From Sphingopyxis sp. QXT-31 (GTDB lineage Bacteria > Pseudomonadota > Alphaproteobacteria > Sphingomonadales > Sphingomonadaceae), in assembly GCF_001984035.1 (NCBI RefSeq), contig NZ_CP019449.1, positions 124,001-188,000 of the forward strand: a stretch of 64,000 bases of DNA. Reading direction: 5' to 3'. This document shows positions 35,232 to 43,982 of the stretch, piece by piece; positions within the stretch are counted from its first letter, which is position 1, and every line of letters starts with the position of its first letter. The position numbers and the translations under genes were made by a program. Below the pieces are notes generated by a model. That model ran no database searches, was not told where the DNA came from, and saw only the letters and a program-made list of their open reading frames with translations.

Positions 35232-35420
35232 AATCTTCCCCGGTTGCGGACGGAGGAGGCGCCCGCGTCGCGAAGGGCGTTAGCAGATGGGGCGGTTGAG
35301 GGAAGCGGCTGTGCCGACTATTGGCGAAATTACCCGAAATCGTCCGCAGAGCCGCCCCGGAGGCGATCCTGCAAACCGAGTTGACACTGTTAATTTGTCT
35401 CGGACCCGGCTTTTTCGGGC

Positions 35421-37766
35421 TCACTCGACCCCGAAGCGCGTGGTCAGCTGCAGCCCGATGACCCGCGGCTCGCCGGCGTAGATCGTGTTGAACCCCAGGC
35501 TGTTGTCGAACTGCACCGCCGACACCGCATAGCGCTTGCCCGTGAGGTTGGTCGCGAAGACCGCGATCTCGCTGCCGATGCTGTCGATGGTCAGCGCCGC
35601 GCGCGCGCCGAGCAGGCCGTAGGCGGGCTGGTTCAGGCTGTCGCGGTAGATCGCCGAGCCCACCAACTGCGTCTTGCTGCGCCACGTCCAGTCGATGCTG
35701 AGCCGCAGGCTGCCGAAATCGAGCGGCGCGGCGTAAGTCGCGCCGAGGCGATAGCTGTATTTGGGGAACTGGAAGGGCTCGCCCGAGCGGTCGCCTGTGA
35801 CGTCGGTGAAGTCGAGATATTTGGCGTCGTTCACGCCGACGCTGCCCGACAAGGTCAGCCCCTCGAGCGGGATCGCAGTGACTTCGAGTTCGCCGCCGCG
35901 GATGCGCGCGCGCGCGGCGTTGGTGACCAGACTGACGATCGCGCCGCCGGGCGCCGCCTGGACGATGGTGCGCTGGATGTCCTTGTAATTGGCCTGGAAG
36001 ATCGCGGCATTGATGCGCAGCCGCCGATCCAGCAGGTCGAGCTTGGTGCCGACTTCATAGTCGGTGACGGTTTCGGGGGCGAAGGCCGCGAAGCTGTCGG
36101 CGGTGCCGGTGCCGCGCAGGTTCTGGCCGCCACCCTTGAAGCTGCGCGCGGTGCGGGCATAGAAGAGCAGGCCGGTGCGCGGCGTCCAGTCGACGCTCGC
36201 GAGATAGGAGTAGTCGGAGAAGCCGTCCTTGAAACGCGCCTGGCACGTGCCGCCGAGCCGCAGCGCGGGCGGGATGTTGCACACCGCACCGCCGGGGGTC
36301 GAGCGGTTGAACGAGCGCAGTTCCTTGCTCTCCTCGGTCCAGCGCAGGCCGCCGGTGAAGCGGAGCGTGTCCGTCAGGTCATAGTTGAACTGGCCGAACA
36401 CCGCCCAGCTGCTGTTCTTGACGAAACCGTCGGTGAAATTGGGGTTCGCCGGGTTGATGGTGCCGAGCGCGGTGGCGCGCGAGGTGTCGCGGCCGGTTTC
36501 CTCGTTGAAATAGGCGCCGACGATCCAGTCGAGTCGCGTCCCGTCGCCCGCGAACTGGAATTCCTGGCTGAGGTTCTTCGCACGGCTCGCGAGGCTCGCT
36601 TCGAGCAGCGTGTAGGGCGATGAGTCGAGGTCGACGTCGAGCGAGCGCTTCAGCCAGCGCGCCGCCGAGATCGAGCGGAAGGACAAGGTTGGCGTCAACT
36701 CGACCGCCAGGTTCGAGCTGACGCCATAGGTGCGCGCATAGGTGCCTTGCAGGCCCGTCGCGTCATTGTCGTAAAAGCCGCGCCGGTCGATCAGGCTGGC
36801 GAACAGCGCCTGTGCCTGCGCCAGTGCGGCGCCGATCGCCGCGCCGTTGGCGACGGGATCGGCGAGCAGCGCGGGGTTGAGGATGCCTTGGCTGATCGCG
36901 ATGTCGATCAGCGCGGGGGCGGGGTTGGGGGTGCCCGGCGCGGGGCTGGGGAAGGGGCTGACGAAGGCGAGCTTACTGACCGGCGCATCGCCCTTGGTGC
37001 GGGTGTAATCGGCCGAGATCGCCCAGTTGACGTTCTCGGTCTCGAACAATGTGTTGGCGCGAAAGGCGATCTGCTCGCGCCCCCCGATCCCGTCGCCGAG
37101 CCCGTTGACCCCGAGCGAACCATTGTCGAGCCAGCGGCCCATCAGCCGCACGCCCAGCTTGTCGGTCATCAGCGGCAGGTTGAGCACCGCGCCGACGTCG
37201 TAGCGGTCGTGTGTCGCGCCGCTCGCCTGGACATAACCGCCGAAGCCGCTCAAATCGGGCTGGCGCGTGGTGATGTTGATCGCGCCGCCGGTGGTGTTCT
37301 TGCCGAACAACGTGCCCTGCGGCCCGCGCAGCACCTCGACGCGCTCGGTGTCGAACAGCGCGGTCTCGAGGTTCGACGAACGGATATAGTTCACGCCGTC
37401 AACATAGACGCCGATGGGGGATTCGATCGTCAGGATCGAATCCTGCTGCGACTGGCCGCGGATAGTGAGCAGCACGCCGGTGGGGTCGGCGCTGGAGGTC
37501 TGGACAAAGAAATTCGGGGTCTGCTTCGCGATGTCGGCGATGCCCTCGACATTGGCGTCGCTGAGTTGCTGCGAACCGAAAGCGGTGATCGCCACGGGGA
37601 TGGTCTGCGCGGCCTCGCTGGTGCGGCGCGCGGTGACGACGATGTCCTCGATACCGCCCTGCGCCGCTTCGGTCTCGGCGGGGGCAGGGGCCTCCTGCGC
37701 CAGCGCTCCGGTGGTGATCGTCAGGCTGGCACCCGCCAGCAGCCAGGACAGTCGGCGTGCTTTCAT
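35421..37766 (-). CDS. TonB-dependent outer-membrane receptor
   Basis: 781 residues. Signal peptide LSWLLAGASLTITTGALAQ; TonB-box-like region GIEDIVVTARR; plug domain with LTIRGQSQQDSIL, SPIGVYVDGVNY and VEVLRGPQGTLFGKNTTGGA; then the beta-barrel, ending LQLTTRFGVE with a C-terminal aromatic-rich strand. This subtype (IVVTARR, GTLFGKNTTGGAINI) is expanded in sphingomonads and often imports plant-derived or hydrophobic substrates rather than siderophores. ATG 37766 is chosen over upstream in-frame codons because the signal peptide begins there. A divergent TetR gene 137 bases away probably controls it. Confidence 0.95.
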   Translation of the reverse strand: MKARRLSWLLAGASLTITTGALAQEAPAPAETEAAQGGIEDIVVTARRTSEAAQTIPVAITAFGSQQLSDANVEGIADIAKQTPNFFVQTSSADPTGVLLTIRGQSQQDSILTIESPIGVYVDGVNYIRSSNLETALFDTERVEVLRGPQGTLFGKNTTGGAINITTRQPDLSGFGGYVQASGATHDRYDVGAVLNLPLMTDKLGVRLMGRWLDNGSLGVNGLGDGIGGREQIAFRANTLFETENVNWAISADYTRTKGDAPVSKLAFVSPFPSPAPGTPNPAPALIDIAISQGILNPALLADPVANGAAIGAALAQAQALFASLIDRRGFYDNDATGLQGTYARTYGVSSNLAVELTPTLSFRSISAARWLKRSLDVDLDSSPYTLLEASLASRAKNLSQEFQFAGDGTRLDWIVGAYFNEETGRDTSRATALGTINPANPNFTDGFVKNSSWAVFGQFNYDLTDTLRFTGGLRWTEESKELRSFNRSTPGGAVCNIPPALRLGGTCQARFKDGFSDYSYLASVDWTPRTGLLFYARTARSFKGGGQNLRGTGTADSFAAFAPETVTDYEVGTKLDLLDRRLRINAAIFQANYKDIQRTIVQAAPGGAIVSLVTNAARARIRGGELEVTAIPLEGLTLSGSVGVNDAKYLDFTDVTGDRSGEPFQFPKYSYRLGATYAAPLDFGSLRLSIDWTWRSKTQLVGSAIYRDSLNQPAYGLLGARAALTIDSIGSEIAVFATNLTGKRYAVSAVQFDNSLGFNTIYAGEPRVIGLQLTTRFGVE

Positions 37767-37831
37767 TTCTCTCTCCCTCCGCCCCGCGCCACCGGCTTGT
37801 GCCGGTCTGTAATCCACGAGACAATGTCGCC

Positions 37832-37849
37832 CACTTATCACACTAAGTG
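37832..37849. promoter_or_regulatory. Inverted-repeat operator between TonB receptor and TetR genes
   Basis: CACTTA-TCACAC-TAAGTG has perfect 6-bp arms and a 6-bp spacer. It lies in the 137-base divergent gap. GAGACA lies close to it on both sides (37819-37824 and 37850-37855). It is a good size for a TetR-family dimer. Confidence 0.65.
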
Positions 37850-37903
37850 AGACAAGCGCAAGCATTTGCCTCAAAGGGTGCGATATGTTAGCCGCATCGT
37901 CTC

Positions 37904-38590
37904 ATGAAGGAGGCGAAGATCGCGACAATCGGCTCAATTGCGCGGCCCGCGGGGCAGGATGCGGCGAAGTCGGCGGTGCTCGACGCGACGATCGAAGTCG
38001 TCACGCGCGTTGGCTTTCACGACACCACGATCGATCATGTGGTGCGCGAATCGGGGGTGTCGCGCGCGACGCTCTATCGCTGGTTCGGCAATCGCGACGG
38101 GCTGATGCTCGCGCTGCTCCAGCATATGTCGGGCCCCTATCTGGAGCGCTGCGCGCAGATTGCGGTCGGGCTGGGGCCGATCGAGGACCGGCTGGAACAG
38201 GTGATCGCGGGCGGGGTCGAGAGCATCTGCAACACACCCTGGATCCACAAGGTCGCGAAGGACGGGCTGCTCCACGACGATTTCTCGATCTTCCTCGCCG
38301 CGCACCGGTCGATCACCGGGGCGGTGGTCGCCCAGATGCTGGGCGGCGCGATGGCGTCGGGCGCGTGGACGCCGCCCGACGACCTCGACCGGCTGACCGA
38401 ATGGCTGCTCCACCAGATGCTCGTGCTCGGCGGCGAGGATTATGACGATTCCGCCGAGATCCGGCGCCGCGTCGCCATTTATGTGATGCCGGTGCTCGAC
38501 CTGCCCGGTGCGCGGCGCGGGGAGGGCGATCTCGCCGCGCGCCTCGACCGCATCGAACGCAAAATCGACGGGCTCGGCGGCTTCGCCTGA
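37904..38590 (+). CDS. TetR/AcrR family transcriptional regulator
   Basis: 228 residues. The HTH is TTIDHVVRESGVSRATLYRW followed by FGNRDGLMLALLQHM. The rest is helical with LTEWLLHQMLVLGGEDYDD, and the C-terminal RLDRIERKIDGL could be a short coiled coil. It is divergent from the TonB receptor gene, with an inverted repeat at 37832-37849 between them, so I infer that it represses the receptor and itself. The inducer is unknown. Confidence 0.93.
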   Translation: MKEAKIATIGSIARPAGQDAAKSAVLDATIEVVTRVGFHDTTIDHVVRESGVSRATLYRWFGNRDGLMLALLQHMSGPYLERCAQIAVGLGPIEDRLEQVIAGGVESICNTPWIHKVAKDGLLHDDFSIFLAAHRSITGAVVAQMLGGAMASGAWTPPDDLDRLTEWLLHQMLVLGGEDYDDSAEIRRRVAIYVMPVLDLPGARRGEGDLAARLDRIERKIDGLGGFA

Positions 38591-38594
38591 CCGC

Positions 38595-38966
38595 TCAACC
38601 GTCGGCGCTTGCCCGCGCGATGGCTTCGATCTCGATCCGGAAACCGAAATGGAGCGGCCCCGTGGGCACCACGCTCCGCGCCGGCCGCGCCGCGCCGAAG
38701 AAGGCGCCATAGACCGTATCGAGATCGTCCCAGTCGGCGATGTCGCTGAGATAGACGGTCGTCTTGACCACCTGATCGAGCCCGGCGCCCGCCTGGTCGA
38801 GCACGGCCTTCAGATTTTGCAACGTCTGCTCGGCCTGCTCCCGGAACGACGCTGCCGCCAGCGACGTATCGCGGCCGGGGCGCAACGGCAACTGCCCCGA
38901 CACGAAGATCAGCCCGCCGCCGCGCGCAAAAGGCGAATAATGCGGTCCGCCGCTGTTGCCGGTCAT
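38595..38966 (-). CDS. RidA family protein (YjgF/YER057c/UK114)
   Basis: 123 residues. Family blocks: GLIFVSGQLPLRPG, EQAEQTLQNLKAVLDQAGAG, VVKTTVYLSDIADW and the C-terminal PARSVVPTGPLHFGFRIEIE. Arg in PARS corresponds to the substrate arginine of true RidA enzymes, which deaminate reactive 2-aminoacrylate and imines. The unusual LHFGF replaces the common LPxGA, so an archetypal activity is not assured. It lies 17 bases downstream of the flavoprotein gene and may be co-transcribed. Confidence 0.88.
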   Translation of the reverse strand: MTGNSGGPHYSPFARGGGLIFVSGQLPLRPGRDTSLAAASFREQAEQTLQNLKAVLDQAGAGLDQVVKTTVYLSDIADWDDLDTVYGAFFGAARPARSVVPTGPLHFGFRIEIEAIARASADG

Positions 38967-38983
38967 GTCGTCCTTCTCCGGAC

Positions 38984-40276
38984 CTAGCGCCCGATCGCCG
39001 CGAGCATCGCCTCGATGCTGGTGAATTTCTCGCGCGGGTTGCCGTCGAGCGCGGCGGCGACTTCGGCCGCCTCGATCTTGCGCCAGTCGCGGAAAGTCAC
39101 GGGCACGATGCCCCGGGTCGCGAGCAGGCTGTCGAGCCCCGCGCGCCCCGCCTTGCCGGCGCCGCGTCCGATATCGGCGAGCAGCATCTCGGCGATGCGC
39201 GCGCCATCGGGCTTGTTGGTGCCGATCGTCCCCGACGGCCCGCGCCGCGCCCAGCCGACCGCGTATAGCCCGGGCAGGATGCGCCCCTCGTCGCTCGCGA
39301 AACGCCCGCGGCCATGCTCGTAGGGCACGCCCGGGATCGGTGGGGTCTGGTATCCGATGCAGCTGATCACCAGCCCGGCATCGACCGCATAGGTCTCGCC
39401 CGTACCGTGGCTCCTGAGCTCGCTGTCGAGCGTGGTGCGCTCGACGATCACGCGCTGGACCCGCCCGTCGCCCTCGATCGCGATGGGCATCGCGAAGAAG
39501 TCGAAATCGATCGTCACCGGCTTGGCGACGGGATTGGCGGCAAAGCTGCGGAGGTGCGTCACCGACTTGCGCATGCCCGGTTCGAGCATCGCATCGTCGC
39601 CCGCGTCGGGCAGGTCGGCGGGGTCGACGCGCGGGCTCGCGCGCTCGAGATGGCCAAGTTCGCCGAGCTCCTTGGGCGTCATCGCGATTTGGTGCGGGCC
39701 GCGGCGACCGAGGATGTGGATCTCGCGCACCGCGCTTTGTGCCAGCGCGTCGCGCGCGTGCGCGACGATGTCGCTGCCCGCGAACTCGGCGGGGGTCTTC
39801 GCCAGGATGCGCGCGACGTCGAGCGCGACATTGCCGTTGCCGATCACCACCACGCCCGCGCTGTCGAGCGGCGGACCCAGCCGCGCGAAATCGGGATGGC
39901 CGTTGTACCAGCCGACGAAGGCGGCGCTGCCGATCACCCCTGCGCGGTCGGCGCCGGGAATCGCGAGCGGCCGGTCGTTGGGCGCGCCCGTCGCGAGCAC
40001 GACCGCGTCGTACAGCTCGACCAGCTCGTCGATCGTCACGTCGGTGCCGACCGAGACATGGCCGACGAAGCGGACGTTATCGGTGAGCGCGACGCCCTCA
40101 TAGCGGCGCGACACCGCCTTGATCGACTGGTGGTCGGGGGCGACGCCGGTGCGGATCAGGCCATAGGGGACGGGCAGGCGGTCGATGACGTCGACGGCGA
40201 TATCCTCGGCCTTTTGCAATGTTTCGGCGGTGTAATAGCCCGCGGGACCCGACCCGACGATCGCGACATGACGCAT
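38984..40276 (-). CDS. FAD-dependent ferredoxin-NADP reductase (adrenodoxin reductase type)
   Basis: 430 residues. FAD motif HVAIVGSGPAGYYTAETL at the N-terminus, DRLPVPYGLIRTGVAPDHQ next, the NADP motif VVVIGNGNVALDVARILAK, HILGRRGPHQIAMTPKELGE, and GYQTPPIPG with VGWARRGPSGTIGTNKPDG at the C-terminal half. This is the FprA/adrenodoxin reductase layout. It passes electrons from NADPH to a ferredoxin, often for cytochrome P450 systems; no P450 or ferredoxin gene is in the window. Confidence 0.94.
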   Translation of the reverse strand: MRHVAIVGSGPAGYYTAETLQKAEDIAVDVIDRLPVPYGLIRTGVAPDHQSIKAVSRRYEGVALTDNVRFVGHVSVGTDVTIDELVELYDAVVLATGAPNDRPLAIPGADRAGVIGSAAFVGWYNGHPDFARLGPPLDSAGVVVIGNGNVALDVARILAKTPAEFAGSDIVAHARDALAQSAVREIHILGRRGPHQIAMTPKELGELGHLERASPRVDPADLPDAGDDAMLEPGMRKSVTHLRSFAANPVAKPVTIDFDFFAMPIAIEGDGRVQRVIVERTTLDSELRSHGTGETYAVDAGLVISCIGYQTPPIPGVPYEHGRGRFASDEGRILPGLYAVGWARRGPSGTIGTNKPDGARIAEMLLADIGRGAGKAGRAGLDSLLATRGIVPVTFRDWRKIEAAEVAAALDGNPREKFTSIEAMLAAIGR

Positions 40277-40432
40277 TCAGCCCACTCCTTCGGGATGTCC
40301 GCGCGGGGCGCGGCCCCCTGTCTGTTATGGCGGCGATGCTAGCGGCGAAAACCGGCAGGGCAAGGGGAAGCGACCGCCGCGCCGCAGCAGCCTTGACAGC
40401 GCGCCCGGGGAATCATAATGCGCCCGCCTCAT

Positions 40433-40506
40433 TGCCCCGTCGTCTAATGGTAAGACTACGGATTCTGATTCCGTCTATTGAGGTTCGAATCCTCACGGGG
40501 CATCCA
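40433..40506 (+). tRNA. tRNA-Gln (anticodon CTG)
   Basis: 74 nt with 3' CCA encoded. The acceptor TGCCCCG pairs with CGGGGCA, the anticodon stem is ACGGA/TCCGT with loop TTCTGAT, giving anticodon CTG (reads CAG), and the T-loop is GTTCGAATC. No integrase or att-like duplication lies next to it. Confidence 0.96.
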
Positions 40507-40678
40507 TTTCCTGACATTGCGACCTTCCCACGGCCCCCTCCGTTTGCGACCGGTCGTGCCTTTCGTGCGAGTTGTCGCGGAACTCTTGTCAATTAATATG
40601 GTTGAGTTATTAGTGGCGCATGTCGGGACGTTACGATTCGACCGATCCATCCGTCATTCGGCAAGAGAGGATCGCACC

Positions 40679-41572
40679 ATGGCCACCCAGCCCCAGACCC
40701 CCGATATCTTCGAACAGGCCCGCACGCTGGGCATCGCCATTTCGCCCTCGACCCCGACGCTGGGTGCCGAGATTTCGGGGCTCGATCTCGACCGCGCGCT
40801 GACCGATGCCGAGGCCGAGCTGCTGCGCGCGGCCTGGTTGCGCTTCAAGGTGATCTTCTTTCGCGATCAGGACATCAGCCACGAAAGCCATTTCCGCTTG
40901 GGTGAGCTGTTCGGCGAGCTCGAGGGCCATCCCGTGATCCCGCATGTCGAAGGCTATCCCGAGATATTGCGCATCGAGGGGGTCGAGGGGGTGCAGCTGA
41001 CCGCCGAGACGCTCGCGCCGTTCCAGGCGTATAACAAGTGGCACACCGACGTGACCTTCCGGCAGAGGCCGTCGATCGCCTCGATCCTGCGCGCGCGCGT
41101 GCTGCCGCCGCTCGGCGGCGACACGATGTGGGCCGACACCGCCGCGGCTTATGCGGGGCTGCCGCAGCCGGTGAAGGATCGCATCGAGGGGCTCGAGGCC
41201 GAGCATGATATCGTGCGCAGCTTCGGCGGCCGCGTGTCGGAAGAGAAACGCGCCCAGCTCGCGCGCGACTTCCGGCCGGTGCGCCACCCCGTGGTCCGCA
41301 CCCACCCCGAAACGGGCGAGAAGATCCTCTACGTCAACTACACCTTCACCAGCCGCATCGTCGATATCCCGGAAGAGGAGAGCGACAGCCTGCTCCGCCT
41401 GCTGTTCGACCGGATCAAGGTGCCCGAATATCAAGTGCGTTTCCGCTGGACCCCCAATGCGATCGGCATCTGGGACAATCGCTCGACCCAGCATTATGCC
41501 GTCGGCGACTATTGGCCCGAATATCGCGCGCTCGAACGGGTGACCGTGTCGGGCGATGTGGTGACGCGGTGA
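40679..41572 (+). CDS. TauD/TfdA family Fe(II)/2-oxoglutarate dioxygenase
   Basis: 297 residues. The HxD of the iron triad is in NKWHTDVTFRQRPS, and the distal His and 2-oxoglutarate Arg are in IWDNRSTQHYAVGDY and ALERVTVSGD. Members hydroxylate taurine, phenoxyacetates, alkyl sulfates and similar compounds; substrate here is unknown. AGAGAGG precedes ATG 40679. The stop overlaps the next start (GTGA), pairing it with an FAD protein. Confidence 0.92.
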   Translation: MATQPQTPDIFEQARTLGIAISPSTPTLGAEISGLDLDRALTDAEAELLRAAWLRFKVIFFRDQDISHESHFRLGELFGELEGHPVIPHVEGYPEILRIEGVEGVQLTAETLAPFQAYNKWHTDVTFRQRPSIASILRARVLPPLGGDTMWADTAAAYAGLPQPVKDRIEGLEAEHDIVRSFGGRVSEEKRAQLARDFRPVRHPVVRTHPETGEKILYVNYTFTSRIVDIPEEESDSLLRLLFDRIKVPEYQVRFRWTPNAIGIWDNRSTQHYAVGDYWPEYRALERVTVSGDVVTR

Positions 41573-42972
41573 AGTTCGACGGCACCATGTTGCAGGGTCC
41601 GCGCCCGCGCTTTCGCACCGCCACGCGCGTCGCCATCGTCGGCGCGGGCTTTTCGGGCACCTTGCTCGCGATCAACCTGCTCGAACAGGAGGATGTCGAG
41701 GTCTTGCTGATCGAGCGCGACCGGCGACGCATGGGCGCCGGGGTCGCGTACAGCAGCTTCGACCAGGGCCATTTGCTCAACGTCCGCGCCGGAAACATGA
41801 GCGCCTTTCCCGATCGCCCCGGCCATTTCTGCGACTGGCTCGCCGCGCGCGGGCTTGGCTGCGACAAGGCGTTCGTCAGCCGCGCGACCTATGGCCAATA
41901 TCTGCGCGAAACGCTGGCACAGGCGATGGAGAAATATGGCCGCCGCCTGCAACTGATCGACGACGAGGTGCTCGATATCGAGGAGCGCGGCGGCAAGGTC
42001 ACGCTCGGGCTCGTCAACGGCGGGCTGGTCGAGGCGGACAAGGCGGTGCTCGCGATCGGCAATCTGCCGCCGCACGACCATCCCGCGATCGCCGGGGCGG
42101 GGCTGACCCCCTGGCGCTATGTCGGCGACCCTTGGGTCAGCCCGCTCGCCGAGGGGCTGCGGAAACATCAGACGGTGCTCGTCGTCGGCACCGGGCTCAC
42201 CGCGATCGACGTCATCCTGCGCCTGACTGCGAACGGCTTCGACGGCAAGATCGTGGCAATGTCGCGCCGCGGCCTCCGCCCGCACCGCCATGTCGACGGG
42301 CTCGCGCCGGTGCGCCCGGTGCTGGCCAAGCCCGCGCCCGAGCTGTCCGAACTGGTGCGTTGGGCGCGCGAGGAAGCGAAGGCGGGCGACTGGCGGCTCG
42401 CGGTCGATTCGGTGCGCCCGATCACCCAGATGATGTGGGCCTCGGCCGATGCCGACAAGCGTGCGCGCTTCCTGCGCCACCTGCGCCCCTTCTGGGACGT
42501 TCACCGCCACCGCCTCGCGCCGGAGGTTGCCGACCGCATCGACGGCCTGATCCGCAGCCGTCAGCTCGTCTTTCGCGCGGGCAAGATCGACGATGTCGTC
42601 AGCGAGCCCGACAGCGTCGCGGTCCACTGGCGCCCGCGCGGCGAGGCGCGGTCGCAGCGGCTCGACGTCGCGCGGATCGTCAACTGCACCGGGCCGCAGG
42701 GCGACCTGCTCCGCGCGACCGACCCGCTCGTCCGCCGCCTGCTCAAACAGGGGCTGATCCGCCCCGACGCGCTGCGCCTCGGGCTCGACATTGACCGCGA
42801 CGGCCATGTGATGAACCGCGAGGGGCGCCCCGCCGAACATATCCTCGCGATCGGGCCGATGACGCGCGGCGACCTGTGGGAGGTCGTCGCGGTCCCCGAC
42901 ATCCGCACCCAGGTCAGCGCCCTCGCGCGGCGGCTGGTCAATGCGCATTGGACGGGCGGCGAGGGGCTGTAG
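41569..42972 (+). CDS. FAD/NAD(P)-binding protein (HpnW/adenylate-type NAD_binding_9)
   Basis: 467 residues from GTG 41569, coupled to the dioxygenase; ATG 41587 is an alternative. The first dinucleotide motif is VAIVGAGFSGTLLAINLLEQ and the second, VLVVGTGLTAIDVILRL, follows near residue 205. The blocks GVAYSSFDQGHLLNVRAGNM and VNCTGPQGD are family-typical. Members are flavin-dependent oxidoreductases of unknown reaction. It could supply or process the dioxygenase substrate. No signal peptide. Confidence 0.88.
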   Translation: MKFDGTMLQGPRPRFRTATRVAIVGAGFSGTLLAINLLEQEDVEVLLIERDRRRMGAGVAYSSFDQGHLLNVRAGNMSAFPDRPGHFCDWLAARGLGCDKAFVSRATYGQYLRETLAQAMEKYGRRLQLIDDEVLDIEERGGKVTLGLVNGGLVEADKAVLAIGNLPPHDHPAIAGAGLTPWRYVGDPWVSPLAEGLRKHQTVLVVGTGLTAIDVILRLTANGFDGKIVAMSRRGLRPHRHVDGLAPVRPVLAKPAPELSELVRWAREEAKAGDWRLAVDSVRPITQMMWASADADKRARFLRHLRPFWDVHRHRLAPEVADRIDGLIRSRQLVFRAGKIDDVVSEPDSVAVHWRPRGEARSQRLDVARIVNCTGPQGDLLRATDPLVRRLLKQGLIRPDALRLGLDIDRDGHVMNREGRPAEHILAIGPMTRGDLWEVVAVPDIRTQVSALARRLVNAHWTGGEGL

Positions 42973-42980
42973 CCACCCTC

Positions 42981-43018
42981 TGGACTTTTCTGGGCGGTCT
43001 ATTATATACCGACCGTTA
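42981..43018 (+). promoter_or_regulatory. tetR promoter with operator A
   Basis: TGGACT (42981-42986), 16 bp, TATATA (43003-43008). Operator A, TACCGACCGTTA (43007-43018), overlaps the -10 and ends on the first base of the start codon. Transcription would begin within a few bases of the ATG at 43018, so the mRNA may be leaderless. Confidence 0.6.
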
Positions 43019-43641
43019 TGGAACAGGATGTCATCTCCGCCCCAGCCGCGGCCCCCAAGGGCCGCCCGCGCGAATTCTGCGTCGACCAGGCGCTCGCCGA
43101 GGCGCTGCACGTCTTCTGGGCAAAGGGCTATGACGGCGCGTCGATGACCGACCTGACCGAGGCGATGGGCATCACCAAACCCAGCCTCTACGCCGCCTTC
43201 GGCAACAAGGAAGCCTTGTTCCACAAGGCGTTGGACTTGTACGAGCGGGAAAAGCTCGAATATGGCCGCGCCGCGCTCGAACAGCCGACCGCGCGCAAGG
43301 TCGCCGAATATTATCTGCGCGGGGCGATTGAAATCCATGGCGGCACCAGCGACCCCAAGGGGTGCATGGGGCTGATCTCGTCGCTCGCGTGCAGCCCCGA
43401 GGCCGAGTCGATCAAGGCCGACGTCGTGCGCCGCCGCGCCTCGTCGCAGCGCCTGCTCGTCGAGCGCTTCGAGCGCGCCAAGGCCGAGGGCGACATCCCC
43501 GCGCATGTCGATGCCGAGGGGCTGACCAGCGTGCTCTACGCCTTGCTCCAGGGCATCACCGTCCAGGCCGGGGCCGGGGCCACTCATGCGGAGCTCGAGC
43601 GGCTGGTCGACACCAGCATGACATTGTGGCCCAGCCCCTGA
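43018..43641 (+). CDS. TetR/AcrR family regulator of the RND efflux operon
   Basis: 207 residues. HTH region ASMTDLTEAMGITKPSLYAA then FGNKEALFHKALDLYEREK; the ligand domain has GCMGLISSLACSPEAESIKA, typical of the AcrR-like TetR_C_6 type group. Operators of consensus TACCG-NN-CGGTA overlap its own promoter and the efflux promoter downstream at 43676-43734, so I infer repression of both. The only plausible start is ATG 43018. Confidence 0.93.
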   Translation: MEQDVISAPAAAPKGRPREFCVDQALAEALHVFWAKGYDGASMTDLTEAMGITKPSLYAAFGNKEALFHKALDLYEREKLEYGRAALEQPTARKVAEYYLRGAIEIHGGTSDPKGCMGLISSLACSPEAESIKADVVRRRASSQRLLVERFERAKAEGDIPAHVDAEGLTSVLYALLQGITVQAGAGATHAELERLVDTSMTLWPSP

Positions 43642-43675
43642 AAGCTGAGCTGAACGCCCGATTAAAAATATTTCG

Positions 43676-43734
43676 TACCGGGCGGTATATAACTATTGAC
43701 CGGCGCTGATGCAGGTTATATATACCGAACAGTA
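43676..43734 (+). promoter_or_regulatory. Efflux operon promoter with operators B and C
   Basis: TTGACC (43696-43701), exactly 17 bp, TATATA (43719-43724): an excellent sigma-70 promoter in a GC-rich genome. Operator B, TACCGGGCGGTA (43676-43687), is a perfect palindrome just before the -35; operator C, TACCGAACAGTA (43723-43734), overlaps the -10 and start site. About 250 untranslated bases follow before the first gene at 43983; no gene is seen in 43735-43982. Confidence 0.75.
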
Positions 43735-43982
43735 CAGAAGGTGGCTGGACGGTTCGACCGGCTGCGAGGACGCGAAGGGAACGCCGATGCGCATACGGAC
43801 ATGTAGAACCGCCTAGGGACCACCCGGGCAAAATACTGCAAATTTTCGCGACAGGCGACGGACCCCGTTTTCATGCGGCGGACGAACCCTTTCGCTCATC
43901 CAGAATCTCCCCTCGCCGGGCGCAAGCGTCCCGGGGCCTGAGCCCCCTTGTGCCCGGCACCCCCATCCAAGGAGGAACCGCC

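Noticed and set aside
35381..35395. TTGACACTGTTAA read as a promoter -35 for a plus-strand gene
   Set aside because: No suitable -10 follows and no plus-strand gene starts there; it fits better as a copy of the ACAGTG-W-CAAC core or chance.
40433..40506. tRNA-Gln and tRNA-Trp as possible integration sites
   Set aside because: No integrase, no duplicated 3' tRNA fragment and no change in gene type beside them.
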